A DNA stretch of 64,000 nt from Prevotella sp. (lineage in GTDB: Bacteria; Bacteroidota; Bacteroidia; Bacteroidales; Bacteroidaceae), in the NCBI GenBank assembly GCA_017538105.1, contig JAFYJN010000040.1:39428-103427 (forward strand), in the 5' to 3' direction. This document shows, piece by piece, positions 15,621-24,812 of the stretch. Below the pieces are notes generated by a model. The model was not told the DNA's origin and did not search any database. It was given only the letters and a program-made list of their open reading frames with translations. The position numbers were made by a program, and so were the translations under genes. Numbering within the stretch: position 1 is the first letter of the stretch; every line of letters starts with the position of its first letter.

Positions 15621-17585
15621 TTATTCAGGACGTAGGTCAGCGGCGGCCAATTGCTCTGCCACTTCTGAGAGAATGCGCTGAGCAAATTCTTCTTTAGATA
15701 GCACAGCCTGCTCACCTCCGCCTTGCTTACGCATAGCTACGGTACCATCGGCCGCCTCTTTCTCGCCCACGACGACCATGTAAGGCACGCGCTTGATTTC
15801 GTTGTCGCGGATCTTTCGACCAATTTTCTCGTTACGGTCGTCGATGGTCGCCCGTACACCTACGCTGTCAAGGTATTTTGCCACCTCGATGGCATAGTCG
15901 TTGTATTTCTCCGAGATAGGCAGTATGGCCACCTGGTCGGGAGCCAGCCAGAGGGGGAAGTGTCCCGCTGTATGCTCAATGAGTACCGCCGTGAAACGCT
16001 CCATCGAACCAAAGGGAGCTCGGTGCACCATCACAGGAGTCTGCTTAGAGTTGTCCTCCGCCGTATATTCCAGTTTGAAACGTTGTGGCAGGTTGTAGTC
16101 CACCTGAATGGTACCCAGTTGCCAACGACGTCCGATGGCATCCTTGACCATGAAGTCAAGCTTCGGTCCGTAGAATGCCGCCTCACCCAATTCCACCTTC
16201 GCCTCAAGACCTTTCTCTTTGCAAGCGTCGATGATGGCTTGTTCACTTTCCGCCCACACCTCATCGGAGCCGATATATTTCTCCTTGTCCTTCGGGTCGC
16301 GGAGAGATATCTGCGCCTCGACATTGTCGAAGTGGAAGATGGAGAACACCGCCTTGATGATGTCCATGACACGCATAAACTCGTTTTTCACCTGGTCGGG
16401 CCGGCAGAAAATATGTGCATCGTCCTGTGTAAACGAGCGCACACGTGTGAGTCCGTGCAGCTCACCGCTCTTCTCATAGCGATAAACCGTACCGAACTCC
16501 GCAATACGGAGAGGCAGGTCTTTGTATGAACGCGGTTTCCACGCAAACACCTCGCAGTGATGCGGGCAGTTCATCGGTTTGAGCATATATTCCTCACCCT
16601 CTTCAGGTGTAGTGATAGGTCGGAAAGCATCCTTGCTATAATGGGCATAATGGCCACTAGTGACATAGAGGTTCTTTCCTCCAATATGCGGAGTGATGAC
16701 CTCTTGGTAGCCAAAGTTTTTCTGTATTTTCCGCAACAATTCCTGTAGGCGTAAACGCAGGTCTGTACCTTTCGGTAGCCAGATAGGCAATCCCTTGCCC
16801 ACGCGGTCGGAGAACATGAACAGTTCCATCTCCTTGCCTATCTTTCGGTGGTCGCGTTTCTTCGCCTCCTCGAGCATGACGAGATATTCGTCGAGCATCT
16901 TCTTCTTCGGGAAAGATATGCCATAGATACGCGTCATCTGCTCACGGTTGGCATCGCCACGCCAAAAAGCGCCCGCCACACTTGTTATCTTGAGAGCCTT
17001 GATGGCTCCTGTGGACACGAGGTGCGGTCCACGGCAGAGGTCAGTGAATGCCCCCTGTGTATATGTAGATATCGTACCATCCTCCAAATCTTGGTCGATA
17101 TGTTCACATTTATACGTCTGTCCGTCGGCCTCGAACTCCTTCATGGCATCCGCCTTGCTGATGTCTCGGCGCACAACCGGTTCGTTTTTCTTTGCCAACT
17201 CGCGCATCTTCTCCTCGATTTTCGGGAAGTCGGATTCGCTGATGACATCGCCCTCTTTAGGCATGACATCATAGAAGAAACCATTTTCCACCGCTGGTCC
17301 GAAACCGAACTGTATGCCCGGATAGAGTTCTTTCAGCGCCTCGGCCAAGAGGTGTGCCGACGTGTGCCAAAACGTGTGTTTTCCCTCGTCGTCATCGAAC
17401 TTGTAGAGAGCGATGGTGGCATCGTTGAGGATAGGACGGTTGAGTTCCACTGTCTCGCCATTAACCCCGCAAGATACAACGTCGCGGGCGAGAGCCGGCG
17501 AGATGCTCTCTGCGATTTGATAGCCGGTCACTCCCTGCTCATATTCGCGCACGGAGCCGTCCGGAAAAGTGATTTTTACTAACAT
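15621..17585 (-). CDS. thrS: Threonyl-tRNA synthetase
   Basis: 654 residues, full length. TGS domain at about 1-60. The second editing domain has HTSAH at 74-78 and the CRGPHL motif near 186. The class II catalytic core includes [14 protein letters not shown] with the zinc-binding cysteine, and the [10 protein letters not shown] motif 3 segment; the anticodon-binding domain fills the last 100 residues. It charges tRNA-Thr and hydrolyses mischarged Ser-tRNA-Thr. It is monocistronic here, with a TACCTTTG element at 17613-17620 just upstream, separated from infC by the plus-strand redox operon. Confidence 0.97.
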   Translation of the reverse strand: MLVKITFPDGSVREYEQGVTGYQIAESISPALARDVVSCGVNGETVELNRPILNDATIALYKFDDDEGKHTFWHTSAHLLAEALKELYPGIQFGFGPAVENGFFYDVMPKEGDVISESDFPKIEEKMRELAKKNEPVVRRDISKADAMKEFEADGQTYKCEHIDQDLEDGTISTYTQGAFTDLCRGPHLVSTGAIKALKITSVAGAFWRGDANREQMTRIYGISFPKKKMLDEYLVMLEEAKKRDHRKIGKEMELFMFSDRVGKGLPIWLPKGTDLRLRLQELLRKIQKNFGYQEVITPHIGGKNLYVTSGHYAHYSKDAFRPITTPEEGEEYMLKPMNCPHHCEVFAWKPRSYKDLPLRIAEFGTVYRYEKSGELHGLTRVRSFTQDDAHIFCRPDQVKNEFMRVMDIIKAVFSIFHFDNVEAQISLRDPKDKEKYIGSDEVWAESEQAIIDACKEKGLEAKVELGEAAFYGPKLDFMVKDAIGRRWQLGTIQVDYNLPQRFKLEYTAEDNSKQTPVMVHRAPFGSMERFTAVLIEHTAGHFPLWLAPDQVAILPISEKYNDYAIEVAKYLDSVGVRATIDDRNEKIGRKIRDNEIKRVPYMVVVGEKEAADGTVAMRKQGGGEQAVLSKEEFAQRILSEVAEQLAAADLRPE

Positions 17586-17612
17586 ACAAATATAGTTTTT
17601 TGAAATTCAGTG

Positions 17613-17620
17613 CAAAGGTA
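17613..17620 (-). promoter_or_regulatory. Minus-7 element of the thrS promoter
   Basis: TACCTTTG on the minus strand, 28 nt ahead of the thrS start codon; the upstream TTTG element is not clear. Confidence 0.5.
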
Positions 17621-17767
17621 AGGAAAAATAAAAGATTATAAGATTAAAAGATAAAAAAAAGAGTGAGAATGAATGTATCCATCTAAAATACTTAGGAATG
17701 ACATCTTCTTCAACAATGATTCAACAATGAATTAGAGGGTGAGGTGGCGGCGACCAGATAACTACAC

Positions 17768-17801
17768 AAAAAAGCCCCATCCGAGAGGGATGGAGCTTTT
17801 T
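17768..17801 (-). terminator. Terminator downstream of the outer-membrane protein gene
   Basis: AAAAAGC, CCATCC, 5-nt loop, GGATGG, GCTTTTT: a stem with one internal mismatch flanked by A and T tracts, 33 nt past the stop at 17834. Works on either strand. Confidence 0.8.
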
Positions 17802-17833
17802 GTTAAATTATCAGTATGTTTTCGATTAACTGT

Positions 17834-18412
17834 TTAGAGATCGAAGCGGTAACCGAGAGTAATCTGGAAGAGGCTGTTCTTCTGGTCGCCGTGGTCGAAG
17901 ACCTTGGTCAGGCCAAGGTTGTAGCGAGCGTCGAGCACCACATTCTGATACTCATAGGAGATGCCAAGAGGAATGGAGAAGTCGAACGACTTGAAACCAG
18001 ACATATCTACCTCATTGGTACCTGCAGACGTTTCTGACTTCAGTTTATGCGACATATTGAATCCGAACTGGACACCTGTTTTGAGTGCTAAGTTCTTAGC
18101 TACATAGACATTAGCCACCATGGGCAAATTGAGATAGTCGAATTTCCATGTATATTCCACTGGACCATCGTCACGATTTGCACCCTGCATGGAGTACATG
18201 ATTCCACCAGCGAGGCTGAACATGTCGGTCAATGTGTATTCAACTTCTGCGCCAGCAGCCAAGCCAATACGGGGATCGCTTTTACCGTTGTCAGTCAGAT
18301 TGGCAATGTTTAGAGCCACTTTAGGTTGAAGTGTAACGCTACCCACGGCATGTTGTGCGTAAGCACCCATGGAAGCCATGGCCATCACAGCAAGAAACAT
18401 TAGTTTTTTCAT
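17834..18412 (-). CDS. Small outer-membrane beta-barrel protein
   Basis: 192 residues. Signal peptide (MKKLMFLAVMAMASMGAYAQ). The mature part shows about eight amphipathic strands with aromatic girdles (for example SLAGGIMYSMQG, LALKTGVQFGFNM, LFQITLGYRFDL), matching the small barrel family often annotated as porin-family or PorT-like. It probably sits in the outer membrane; no cargo can be predicted. It is monocistronic, with its own terminator. Confidence 0.75.
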   Translation of the reverse strand: MKKLMFLAVMAMASMGAYAQHAVGSVTLQPKVALNIANLTDNGKSDPRIGLAAGAEVEYTLTDMFSLAGGIMYSMQGANRDDGPVEYTWKFDYLNLPMVANVYVAKNLALKTGVQFGFNMSHKLKSETSAGTNEVDMSGFKSFDFSIPLGISYEYQNVVLDARYNLGLTKVFDHGDQKNSLFQITLGYRFDL

Positions 18413-18533
18413 AATTCTTACGTTTTAATTTGACAATAATAGTATGATAATATGCTACGTTTATGTAAAAGAATCTTTTACAATGCAAAAATATGAAAAA
18501 AAATAATTCCCTCCAAAAAAAGAGTGAGAAAAA

Positions 18534-19763
18534 TTACGAAAAGAAGAAATAACTGATGAAAACGGCCGCTATCATGCCCGCCACGTCAGCGCAAAGGCCA
18601 CATGTGACGGCATAGCGGTAACGTCGAATGCCCACGCTACCGAAGTAAACAGCGAGGATATAAAAAGTGGTGTCGGTGCAACCTTGCAAGACGCTGGCCA
18701 AATGTCCCACGAAAGAGTCGGGACCGTAATGGGCGAAACAATCTAGCATCATGCCACGTGCCGCCGGTCCACTGAGCGGTTTCATCAGTGCCACGGGAAG
18801 TGCTCCCACGAAATCGCTGTTCACATTCAACCCGTTGACCAAGGAAACCAAGCCGTCCTGCAGCAGCTGCAATCCACCGGAAGCGCGGAACACCCCCACC
18901 GCCACGAGGATGGCCACGCAATAAGGAATGAGCGTCACCGCCACATGGAATCCCCCTTTCGCCCCCTCGATGAACGAGTCGTAAACATTTCGCCGTCGCA
19001 GCGCTCCCGAGCATATAAAGACCATGATGGTACCGAGGATGAGGATGCCTGTGAGCACACGGCAGAAGTCCTGCACCTGTCCGTTTGTCATTCCGATGAT
19101 GAACGAGAACAACGCTGCCACGAACAACGCGATGCCTCCTAGCAATGCCAAGATATAACGGTTAAACAAGTTGATGCGTTGGTAAGCAGAACACACCAAC
19201 AACCCCACTACTGTGGAGCACAGTGTTGTGAGCAATAGTGGCAGGAACACGTCGGTAGGGTCTAAGGCCCCCGCCTTTGCGCGGTATGCCATGATAGACA
19301 CCGGGATGATCGTCAGTCCCGACGTGTTGAGTGTGAGGAACATGATCATCGGATTACTCGCCGTCTGCTTGTCGGGGTTGATGGTCTGCAATTCCTGCAT
19401 CGCCTTCAGTCCCACGGGCGTCGCCGCATTGTCTAGCCCCAACATATTCGCCGACACATTCATGAAGATGGAACCGAGCGCTGGATGTCCCTTCGGTATA
19501 TCAGGAAACAGACGAGTTAGCACAGGACTGAGCCAACGTGCCAGCCGCGCTATGAGTCCACTATCTTCGCCTATCTTGAGTATACCCATCCACAGCGTGA
19601 GTGTTCCTGTCAGTCCCAGACACATTTCGAATCCCATCTTCGACATGTCGAAGGTGGACTGCACGATGTCGGCCATGACAGCATCACCCCCGAAAATCCA
19701 TCGCAACAAAGCGACGAGCACACCGAGGATGAAGAGAGCTGCCCAGATGTAATTCAGTGCCAT
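18534..19763 (-). CDS. SpmA-SpmB fusion, nucleoside-recognition (Gate) membrane protein
   Basis: 409 residues, about ten hydrophobic helices. Residues 1-190 match SpmA (FDMSKMGFEMCLGLTGTLTL; MNVSANMLGLDNAATPVGLK), and about 225-409 match SpmB (GFHVAVTLIPYCVAILVAVG; SDFVGALPVALMKPLSG; VLQGCTDTTFYILAVYFGSV). In Bacillus these are two spore-maturation proteins; in Bacteroidetes one fused protein of this size occurs without sporulation. The Gate domains suggest transport or gating of a small molecule, but the substrate is not known. It lies 30 nt downstream of the TPR gene and is probably co-transcribed with it. Confidence 0.88.
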   Translation of the reverse strand: MALNYIWAALFILGVLVALLRWIFGGDAVMADIVQSTFDMSKMGFEMCLGLTGTLTLWMGILKIGEDSGLIARLARWLSPVLTRLFPDIPKGHPALGSIFMNVSANMLGLDNAATPVGLKAMQELQTINPDKQTASNPMIMFLTLNTSGLTIIPVSIMAYRAKAGALDPTDVFLPLLLTTLCSTVVGLLVCSAYQRINLFNRYILALLGGIALFVAALFSFIIGMTNGQVQDFCRVLTGILILGTIMVFICSGALRRRNVYDSFIEGAKGGFHVAVTLIPYCVAILVAVGVFRASGGLQLLQDGLVSLVNGLNVNSDFVGALPVALMKPLSGPAARGMMLDCFAHYGPDSFVGHLASVLQGCTDTTFYILAVYFGSVGIRRYRYAVTCGLCADVAGMIAAVFISYFFFS

Positions 19764-19793
19764 GGGATGAGGTTAAGGATACGCGATGAGCGA

Positions 19794-21761
19794 TTATTTT
19801 GAATATTGTTTGATGAGGTTGTATGCCCCATAGACGCCTAATTGTCCGGCTGTACTGAAGTCTTTCACCGCCTGTTGTTTGTCACCCATATTGGCATAAG
19901 AAAGTCCGCGGTTGAGGTATGCCTCTGGCAAGCTGGCATTCAACTCCACCGCTTTGTCATAATCATCGATGGCCTTCTGGTAATCACCTCGTGCCGCATG
20001 AACATTAGCCCTGTTGTAGTACAAATACGCATTTTGGGGTGACAGGGTGAGAGCCTGTGAGAAATTGTCGATGACGCGTTGCTGCATCATGTGTATATCC
20101 ATACCTTGCGCCACAACGGGAATCATCATCGAGAGACACACCCCCCGCTGCCAATAAGCCACTGTACATGTGGAGTCGATAGAAAGCAGGGTGTTGAGGT
20201 CGGCCACCGCATCATCAAGGTTCTGCAGAGCAGTATGTGCCACCGCCCTTTGCAACAACAAGTTTCTTGTGTCTGTCATGTCATGTGACGCATCGATCTT
20301 TGCCGACAACGTATCGACGAGCGTAAAATAGCCTTTCGAAGTGTTCTCATCGAGCTGAGATGGGTTACACGTTAGGAACAATGTATGAAGTGGTTTGTTT
20401 TTTTGGTTGAACTCATCGACGGCACTGTCGAACGCCAAGTACGATTTCACCACATTATTATATTTTGTATAAGCCAGCAGATACATCGGTTGATATTCCG
20501 TACCCACATCGCGGTCCTGCACCCTACCTCGGTATGGACTATCGTATTTGAACTCATGCTCCACCGTCTCCTCGTCGGCCACCACGATCTGGTTGTATTT
20601 GTTCATGTCGATCTCGCTTTTCTTACGCGTAGCCCTCCGTTGGGCTGCCGTCCATCTAGGCTGGATACCGATATGCTTGTCCATCTGCGCCTTGAAGATA
20701 CGGAACTCATCCATCTCCGCCTGATTCACCATACCCAACCGTCGGTAACACTCCGCACGGTTTTTCAGTCCAATCCAGAAGTTGGGGTATTGGTTGATAA
20801 CCGCCGTGTAATCGGTAATGGCCGCCCTGAGGTTACCCGTTTTGTGGTGTAGCACCGCCCTGTTATAGGTGGCCATGAGATTACCCGGTTCCATCTGCAG
20901 GATGAAGTCGAAGTCGTCAATGGCCCTGTTGTCGTCGCCTACCTGGACGCGAAGCAGTCCACGATTATAGTGAGCGAGGAAATTGTTCGGATCAATTTCT
21001 ATTGCCCTGTCGTAGTCGGCCATTGCCCCCCTAAGGTTATTGGTATTCAGTCTGGCGAGAGCCCGGTTGACATAATTGGACACCATCTTCGGACGTAGTC
21101 GTATAGCTTCTGACAGTTGCCTTTCCGCATCGCCCCACTGTGCCCTTGCCAGTGATATATTTGCCGCCGTCATCCACCCTTCGGCATCATAGGGGTCTAT
21201 CTCCAACCCTTTGTTAAGCCATGTTGCCGCCTGTGTGGTATCTTTCTGCAGCATGAATATTTGCGCCTTTATCGAGTAAGCCCTGGCATTCTGGCTCCAG
21301 TGCTGGATAATCGTGTCGAGGTCAAGCTGTGCTTGATCATACTGTTTTAGTTCGAATCGGCATAGCATGCGGTTGAACCAGAAGTTTTGTGCCGACGAGT
21401 CGTTGTGAATGGCGATGTCGTAGTCGCTGATGGCCTCTTCGTATTTACGCTGTCGTATCCGGCACAGCCCCCTCAACTCATACATGTTATTGATATAGGG
21501 ATTGAGGTTTATGGCCTCGGAGCAGTCTTGTTCTGCCCCATAAAAATCATCGAGGTAATATTTCGCCACCCCACGGTAAAACCACGGCTCATAGAGATAT
21601 GGTTTCGCACTGATGGCCCTATTGAAATGCTGAATGGCCAGCACATAATCCTCGTAGTACAATGCGCTTCGGCCATTGATGATAAGCCTGTCGACATTGA
21701 ACTGCGCCGCTAAATTCAGCGGCGCGAGCATTAGAAGGATCAGTGTTAACCGTCGGAACAT
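19794..21761 (-). CDS. Exported protein of many TPR repeats
   Basis: 655 residues. Signal peptide (MFRRLTLILLMLAPLNLAAQ). About nine classical TPR units run from residue 25 to 370 (for example PWFYRGVAKYYLDDFYGAEQ; AHYNRGLLRVQVGDDNRAID). A less regular middle follows (about 370-480), and more TPRs end at about 645. It is probably a periplasmic scaffold. It is 36 nt downstream of def in a run of minus-strand genes (SPOR, ruvX, def, TPR, SpmAB); this gene order is familiar from Bacteroidales, where it usually continues to thrS and infC. Confidence 0.85.
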   Translation of the reverse strand: MFRRLTLILLMLAPLNLAAQFNVDRLIINGRSALYYEDYVLAIQHFNRAISAKPYLYEPWFYRGVAKYYLDDFYGAEQDCSEAINLNPYINNMYELRGLCRIRQRKYEEAISDYDIAIHNDSSAQNFWFNRMLCRFELKQYDQAQLDLDTIIQHWSQNARAYSIKAQIFMLQKDTTQAATWLNKGLEIDPYDAEGWMTAANISLARAQWGDAERQLSEAIRLRPKMVSNYVNRALARLNTNNLRGAMADYDRAIEIDPNNFLAHYNRGLLRVQVGDDNRAIDDFDFILQMEPGNLMATYNRAVLHHKTGNLRAAITDYTAVINQYPNFWIGLKNRAECYRRLGMVNQAEMDEFRIFKAQMDKHIGIQPRWTAAQRRATRKKSEIDMNKYNQIVVADEETVEHEFKYDSPYRGRVQDRDVGTEYQPMYLLAYTKYNNVVKSYLAFDSAVDEFNQKNKPLHTLFLTCNPSQLDENTSKGYFTLVDTLSAKIDASHDMTDTRNLLLQRAVAHTALQNLDDAVADLNTLLSIDSTCTVAYWQRGVCLSMMIPVVAQGMDIHMMQQRVIDNFSQALTLSPQNAYLYYNRANVHAARGDYQKAIDDYDKAVELNASLPEAYLNRGLSYANMGDKQQAVKDFSTAGQLGVYGAYNLIKQYSK

Positions 21762-21797
21762 TTTGAGGGATGAAGGATGAGCGATGGGCGATGAAGG

Positions 21798-22364
21798 TTA
21801 GCGCTTGCCGAGAGGAACCTTTACTTTGTAGTGGCAGCTGACTCGGCCCTGTAGCAATGCTTTCAGTTTGCCCTTTATCATCTGTTTGCGCAGAGGAGAC
21901 ACATGGTCGATGAACATTTTCCCTTCGAGGTGGTCGAACTCATGTTGCATGACGCGAGCCAAATAGCCCTCCACCCACTCATCATAGGTGTTGAAATTTA
22001 CGTCTTGGTAGGTGACATGAATACGAGTGGGACGAGTCACTTTCTCGTGAATCCCAGGGAGGCTAAGGCATCCCTCTTCCGATGTCGCAGTCTCCTTGTC
22101 GTCTTTTTCCACGATATGGGGGTTGATGAACACCTTTCTGAATCCCTTATATTCAGGATAGTCTTCTGCGAGGACGTTGAGGTCGATTACCACGATGCGG
22201 TCGGCTCGTCCCACCTGTGGTGCAGCCAGTCCGATGCCTTCCGAGTTGTCGAGCGTTTCGTACATATCGTTGATGAACCCGTCGAGGTTGGCGTATTCAG
22301 GTGTTATGTCCTGGGCCACTTTTCGCAGCACGGGTTGTCCGTAAGTATAAATGGGTAAAATCAT
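21798..22364 (-). CDS. def: Peptide deformylase
   Basis: 188 residues, standard length. All three motifs are present: GIGLAAPQ (about 44-51), EGCLSLPG (about 97-104, metal-binding Cys) and QHEFDHLEG (about 141-149, two metal-binding His and catalytic Glu). It removes the formyl group from new N-terminal methionines in the cytoplasm. Its start overlaps the end of ruvX by 4 nt, so the two are translationally coupled. Confidence 0.97.
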   Translation of the reverse strand: MILPIYTYGQPVLRKVAQDITPEYANLDGFINDMYETLDNSEGIGLAAPQVGRADRIVVIDLNVLAEDYPEYKGFRKVFINPHIVEKDDKETATSEEGCLSLPGIHEKVTRPTRIHVTYQDVNFNTYDEWVEGYLARVMQHEFDHLEGKMFIDHVSPLRKQMIKGKLKALLQGRVSCHYKVKVPLGKR

Positions 22365-22777
22365 CTATGTGTGGATTGCAAATAACTCTGTAATATAATG
22401 GTGGCACTGATTTCATCGACCAGAGCCTTGTTCTGTCGTGTTTTCTTTTTCAATCCCGCATCGATCATTGTCTGGTGGGCGATGACCGACGTGAACCGTT
22501 CGTCGTAGAGCGTGACGGGAATATCCGGGAATGCATTTTTGAAATTGTTGACGAATGTCATCACCCTTTGATGGTTCTCACTTGGCGAGCCATCATTCTG
22601 CCGTGGCTCCCCCACGACAACCCTTTCAACCTGCTCCTTTTGGAAATAGTCAGCAAGCCATTTCAAGAGTGATGATGTAGAAACAGTCGCCAATCCGCCT
22701 GCAATAATCTGCAGCGGATCGGTGACTGCCACTCCTGTTCTTTTTTTCCCGTAGTCGATAGCCAATATTCGGGCCAC
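22361..22777 (-). CDS. ruvX: RuvX/YqgF-family Holliday junction resolvase-like nuclease
   Basis: 138 residues, full length. RNase H-like fold with the first acidic motif in LAIDYGKKRTGVAV (about 5-18), a central VVGEPRQNDG motif and DERFTS (about 92-97). Family members are implicated in 16S rRNA 5' maturation and in resolving Holliday junctions. Starts 6 nt after the SPOR gene and overlaps def by 4 nt. Confidence 0.93.
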   Translation of the reverse strand: MARILAIDYGKKRTGVAVTDPLQIIAGGLATVSTSSLLKWLADYFQKEQVERVVVGEPRQNDGSPSENHQRVMTFVNNFKNAFPDIPVTLYDERFTSVIAHQTMIDAGLKKKTRQNKALVDEISATIILQSYLQSTHR

Positions 22778-22782
22778 GGTGA

Positions 22783-23295
22783 TTATCTTCCTTTATAGAG
22801 GAGCCAAGCGTCGGCATAAGTATTGCGCAGCGAGTTTCTGCTGGCCACGGCGCTTGATTTGTCGTCATAGGTAGAAGCCACCACACGGTACATTCCTCTA
22901 TCGGAATTGTAAGCGAGTTGCGCATCGAGTCCTTGTGAGCGCAGTCTCTGCACGAGGCTTTCCGCATTGGCTTTCACAGAGAAAGAACCAACAACCACGC
23001 TGAAGTTACGCAGTCCTGAACCGTCAACCACGCTGAGGTTTTCCGTCCTCACGGGGACATTGTCGTTATTGTCGGTGACACGGGTGTCGGTGACGGGGTT
23101 TTCGGTCAAGGGTGTAACCACGGGGATGTCGTTGTTGTCGCCATAGCCGTTGTTGCCACTTGTGGTTGTTGTAGTTGTTCCGCCTTGTGCCAATGCTGCA
23201 TCATAAGCTTTTCTGTAAGCGCTCTCGCTTGATTTGCAACTGGTGAAAGCCACTGCGGCGCACATGGCTGCGCAGATAACGATAGATTTTTTCAT
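22783..23295 (-). CDS. SPOR-domain lipoprotein
   Basis: 170 residues. A lipoprotein signal (AAMCAAVAFTSC, lipid Cys about 20) is followed by a Thr/Asn/Asp-rich low-complexity linker (about 38-90) and a C-terminal SPOR domain (about 97-168, FSVVVGSFSVKANAESLVQR). SPOR domains bind denuded glycan at the division septum, so a cell-envelope role at division is likely. First gene of the ruvX-def-TPR-SpmAB run. Confidence 0.88.
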   Translation of the reverse strand: MKKSIVICAAMCAAVAFTSCKSSESAYRKAYDAALAQGGTTTTTTSGNNGYGDNNDIPVVTPLTENPVTDTRVTDNNDNVPVRTENLSVVDGSGLRNFSVVVGSFSVKANAESLVQRLRSQGLDAQLAYNSDRGMYRVVASTYDDKSSAVASRNSLRNTYADAWLLYKGR

Positions 23296-23441
23296 AATCG
23301 TTGTAGAAATATTTAATTAGACATTGTTACTAATTTTGTGCGAAATTACACAAAAATGCTCAAATATGAAGTTTTTACGTCTATAAAGTTTGTTAAATGT
23401 CGCAAATACAACTTTTTTAACAAAAAATGTATGAATAATCG

Positions 23442-23471
23442 TTGATATTTGGAAAAGATTTATTAAATTTG
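23442..23471 (+). promoter_or_regulatory. Promoter of the YtxH/holin-like operon
   Basis: TTG (23442-23444), 19 nt, TAAATTTG (23464-23471), about 78 nt ahead of the YtxH start. It also argues against the longer start at 23489, which would leave almost no leader. Confidence 0.6.
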
Positions 23472-23548
23472 CTTTCGAAAATCTGTGGTTGACTTTTCCC
23501 GTCATCGCAGACATCGCCCCGATTTGTCTAACATTTAATAATTATCAC

Positions 23549-23761
23549 ATGAAAGCATTAGGTTACCTTGGCGCATTTTTCGGAGGCGCCATTGCCGGAG
23601 CGGCCTTAGGCCTGCTTTTGGCTCCCGAGAAGGGTTCAGACACCCGCACGAAGATTTCCGACACGGTAAGTGATTTTTGCAAGAAGCATAACTTGAAGTT
23701 GAGCCGCCAGGACGTAGAGGACTTGGTTGACGACATCAAGGATGCCGCAGTGGAAGACTAA
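23549..23761 (+). CDS. YtxH-domain small membrane protein
   Basis: 70 residues from ATG 23549 (MKALGYLGAFFGGAIAGAA). One glycine-rich transmembrane helix is followed by LLLAPEKGSDTRTKI, the YtxH signature, and a short charged tail (VEDLVDDIKDAAVED). YtxH proteins appear in stress-related membrane clusters; their molecular role is unclear. A stable hairpin separates it from the holin-like gene. Confidence 0.85.
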   Translation: MKALGYLGAFFGGAIAGAALGLLLAPEKGSDTRTKISDTVSDFCKKHNLKLSRQDVEDLVDDIKDAAVED

Positions 23762-23763
23762 GA

Positions 23764-23791
23764 CTTGATTGGGGGCGAGCCCCCAATCAAG
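23764..23791 (+). terminator. Strong hairpin inside the YtxH/holin-like operon
   Basis: A 12-bp perfect stem (CTTGATTGGGGG with CCCCCAATCAAG) with a CGAG tetraloop, 3 nt after the YtxH stop, followed by AATGTTTT. It may end most transcripts or protect the ytxH message. Confidence 0.8.
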
Positions 23792-23837
23792 AATGTTTTA
23801 CTATTTTAAGGTTACGAGATTACACCATTAAAGATTC

Positions 23838-24188
23838 ATGTTATCGAGCGACAAGAACATAGAGACGATAGCCCAGTTGGCTGAATCGCTGAAACATTAC
23901 ATTGGTTTACAGTCGGAGTATGTCAAACTGGACGTTGTTGAGAAGGTGGTTCGTTTGCTGACCGCTTTCGCCATCGCTATCGTGGCGTTGTTCTTGGTGC
24001 TGTTCATATTGATTTGCCTGACCATTGCGGCAGCCCATGCCCTCACGCCATGCGTGGGTGTCGTGGGTTCCTATTGCATAGTGGCTGGCATTTACCTTCT
24101 TTTATTAGTATTGTTCCTGATTAACCGCCGCCGTTGGGTAGAGAAGCCTTTGGTTCGTTTTCTGGCGGGCATCTTATTAAAGAACTGA
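23838..24188 (+). CDS. Holin-superfamily III-like membrane protein (DUF1469 type)
   Basis: 116 residues. An amphipathic N-terminal helix (about 1-38, ETIAQLAESLKHYIGLQSEY) is followed by two strongly hydrophobic helices (about 43-70 and 76-97) and a basic end. This matches the phage-holin-like DUF1469 family, which in chromosomes is found beside YtxH and is not thought to be a lysis gene. It sits 76 nt after YtxH and 1 nt before the next gene. Confidence 0.8.
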   Translation: MLSSDKNIETIAQLAESLKHYIGLQSEYVKLDVVEKVVRLLTAFAIAIVALFLVLFILICLTIAAAHALTPCVGVVGSYCIVAGIYLLLLVLFLINRRRWVEKPLVRFLAGILLKN

Positions 24189-24189
24189 C

Positions 24190-24543
24190 ATGGCCGACAT
24201 ACCTTCCCCCAACCCTTCGCATGATGTGCAGTTGCCGCCCATCTACCGCTCCTTGGAAGAAATACGTCTTCGCAAGGCCCAGTTGCGTATGGAGTTGCAA
24301 AAGGACACCACCCACATGCGCGACATGACTCACACCTTATTTCAGAAAGAAGAAGTGTCGGGCACCCCGAGCCAGCGCTTGGTGGGTTTTGTGACCAAAG
24401 GAGCAGGTTTTGTTGACGGTATGTTGCTGGTTTGGAAACTTTACCGTCGTTTCCATGGTGGCAACGTACCAGCGAAACGCCGCAGTAACGGTTTGCTGGG
24501 TTTATTTGGCGGTGGCAAAAAGAAAAAGAAGAGAAGGAAGTAA
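24190..24543 (+). CDS. Small basic protein of the YtxH/holin-like cluster, function unknown
   Basis: 117 residues. The N-terminal half is charged and helical (YRSLEEIRLRKAQLRMELQK), then comes a more hydrophobic part (RLVGFVTKGAGFVDGMLLVW) and a glycine/lysine tail ending in KKKKKRRK. No enzyme motif is visible. It starts one base after the stop of the holin-like gene, so the two are co-translated; a role at the inner membrane surface is inference. Confidence 0.7.
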   Translation: MADIPSPNPSHDVQLPPIYRSLEEIRLRKAQLRMELQKDTTHMRDMTHTLFQKEEVSGTPSQRLVGFVTKGAGFVDGMLLVWKLYRRFHGGNVPAKRRSNGLLGLFGGGKKKKKRRK

Positions 24544-24544
24544 G

Positions 24545-24740
24545 AGCAGATTAAAGGATTAAAAGATTAAAAAATTATAGAATTAAAAGATTATAAGTTC
24601 AAAAGAATATAGTTTTAATCAAGAATATATTCCAAATAAGAAACGCCTGTCGAGGGCGAGTTGGAATAATTTGACGCAAAGCGGATGGGGTTACCATCCG
24701 TTTTATGTATCTTGTTAACAGAAGGTTTCGCCACAAAAAG
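24545..24740. repeat. Intergenic A-rich tract and small hairpin
   Basis: GATTAAAA-type low-complexity sequence (24545-24605), then a CGGATGG/CCATCCG hairpin followed by TTTTA (about 24681-24705). No gene seen. The remaining gap 24844-25085, beyond the small RNA and its promoter, shows nothing I can name. Confidence 0.5.
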
Positions 24741-24743
24741 GCA

Positions 24744-24807
24744 CAAAAAAAGGAGTACCGCTGTACTCCAACCTTTGTTAACCTTAAATCTAATACTATG
24801 AAAAACA
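24744..24807 (-). ncRNA. Small RNA candidate of about 65 nt with own promoter and terminator
   Basis: A perfect promoter lies at 24813-24843. The transcript would contain a GTATTAGATTTAAGG stretch and end in a hairpin GGAGTAC/GTACTCC with a 4-nt loop (24752-24769), followed by seven U (24745-24751). There is no room for a protein. It may be a free small RNA or a promoter-terminator leftover; I could not assign it to a family. Confidence 0.6.
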
Positions 24808-24812
24808 CATTG

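Noticed and set aside
15723-17582. Long plus-strand frames opposite thrS
   Set aside because: thrS is complete with all motifs on the minus strand; the opposite frames reflect codon bias.
23838-24188. Prophage lysis holin
   Set aside because: No endolysin or other phage gene is nearby; this family is found beside YtxH in chromosomes.
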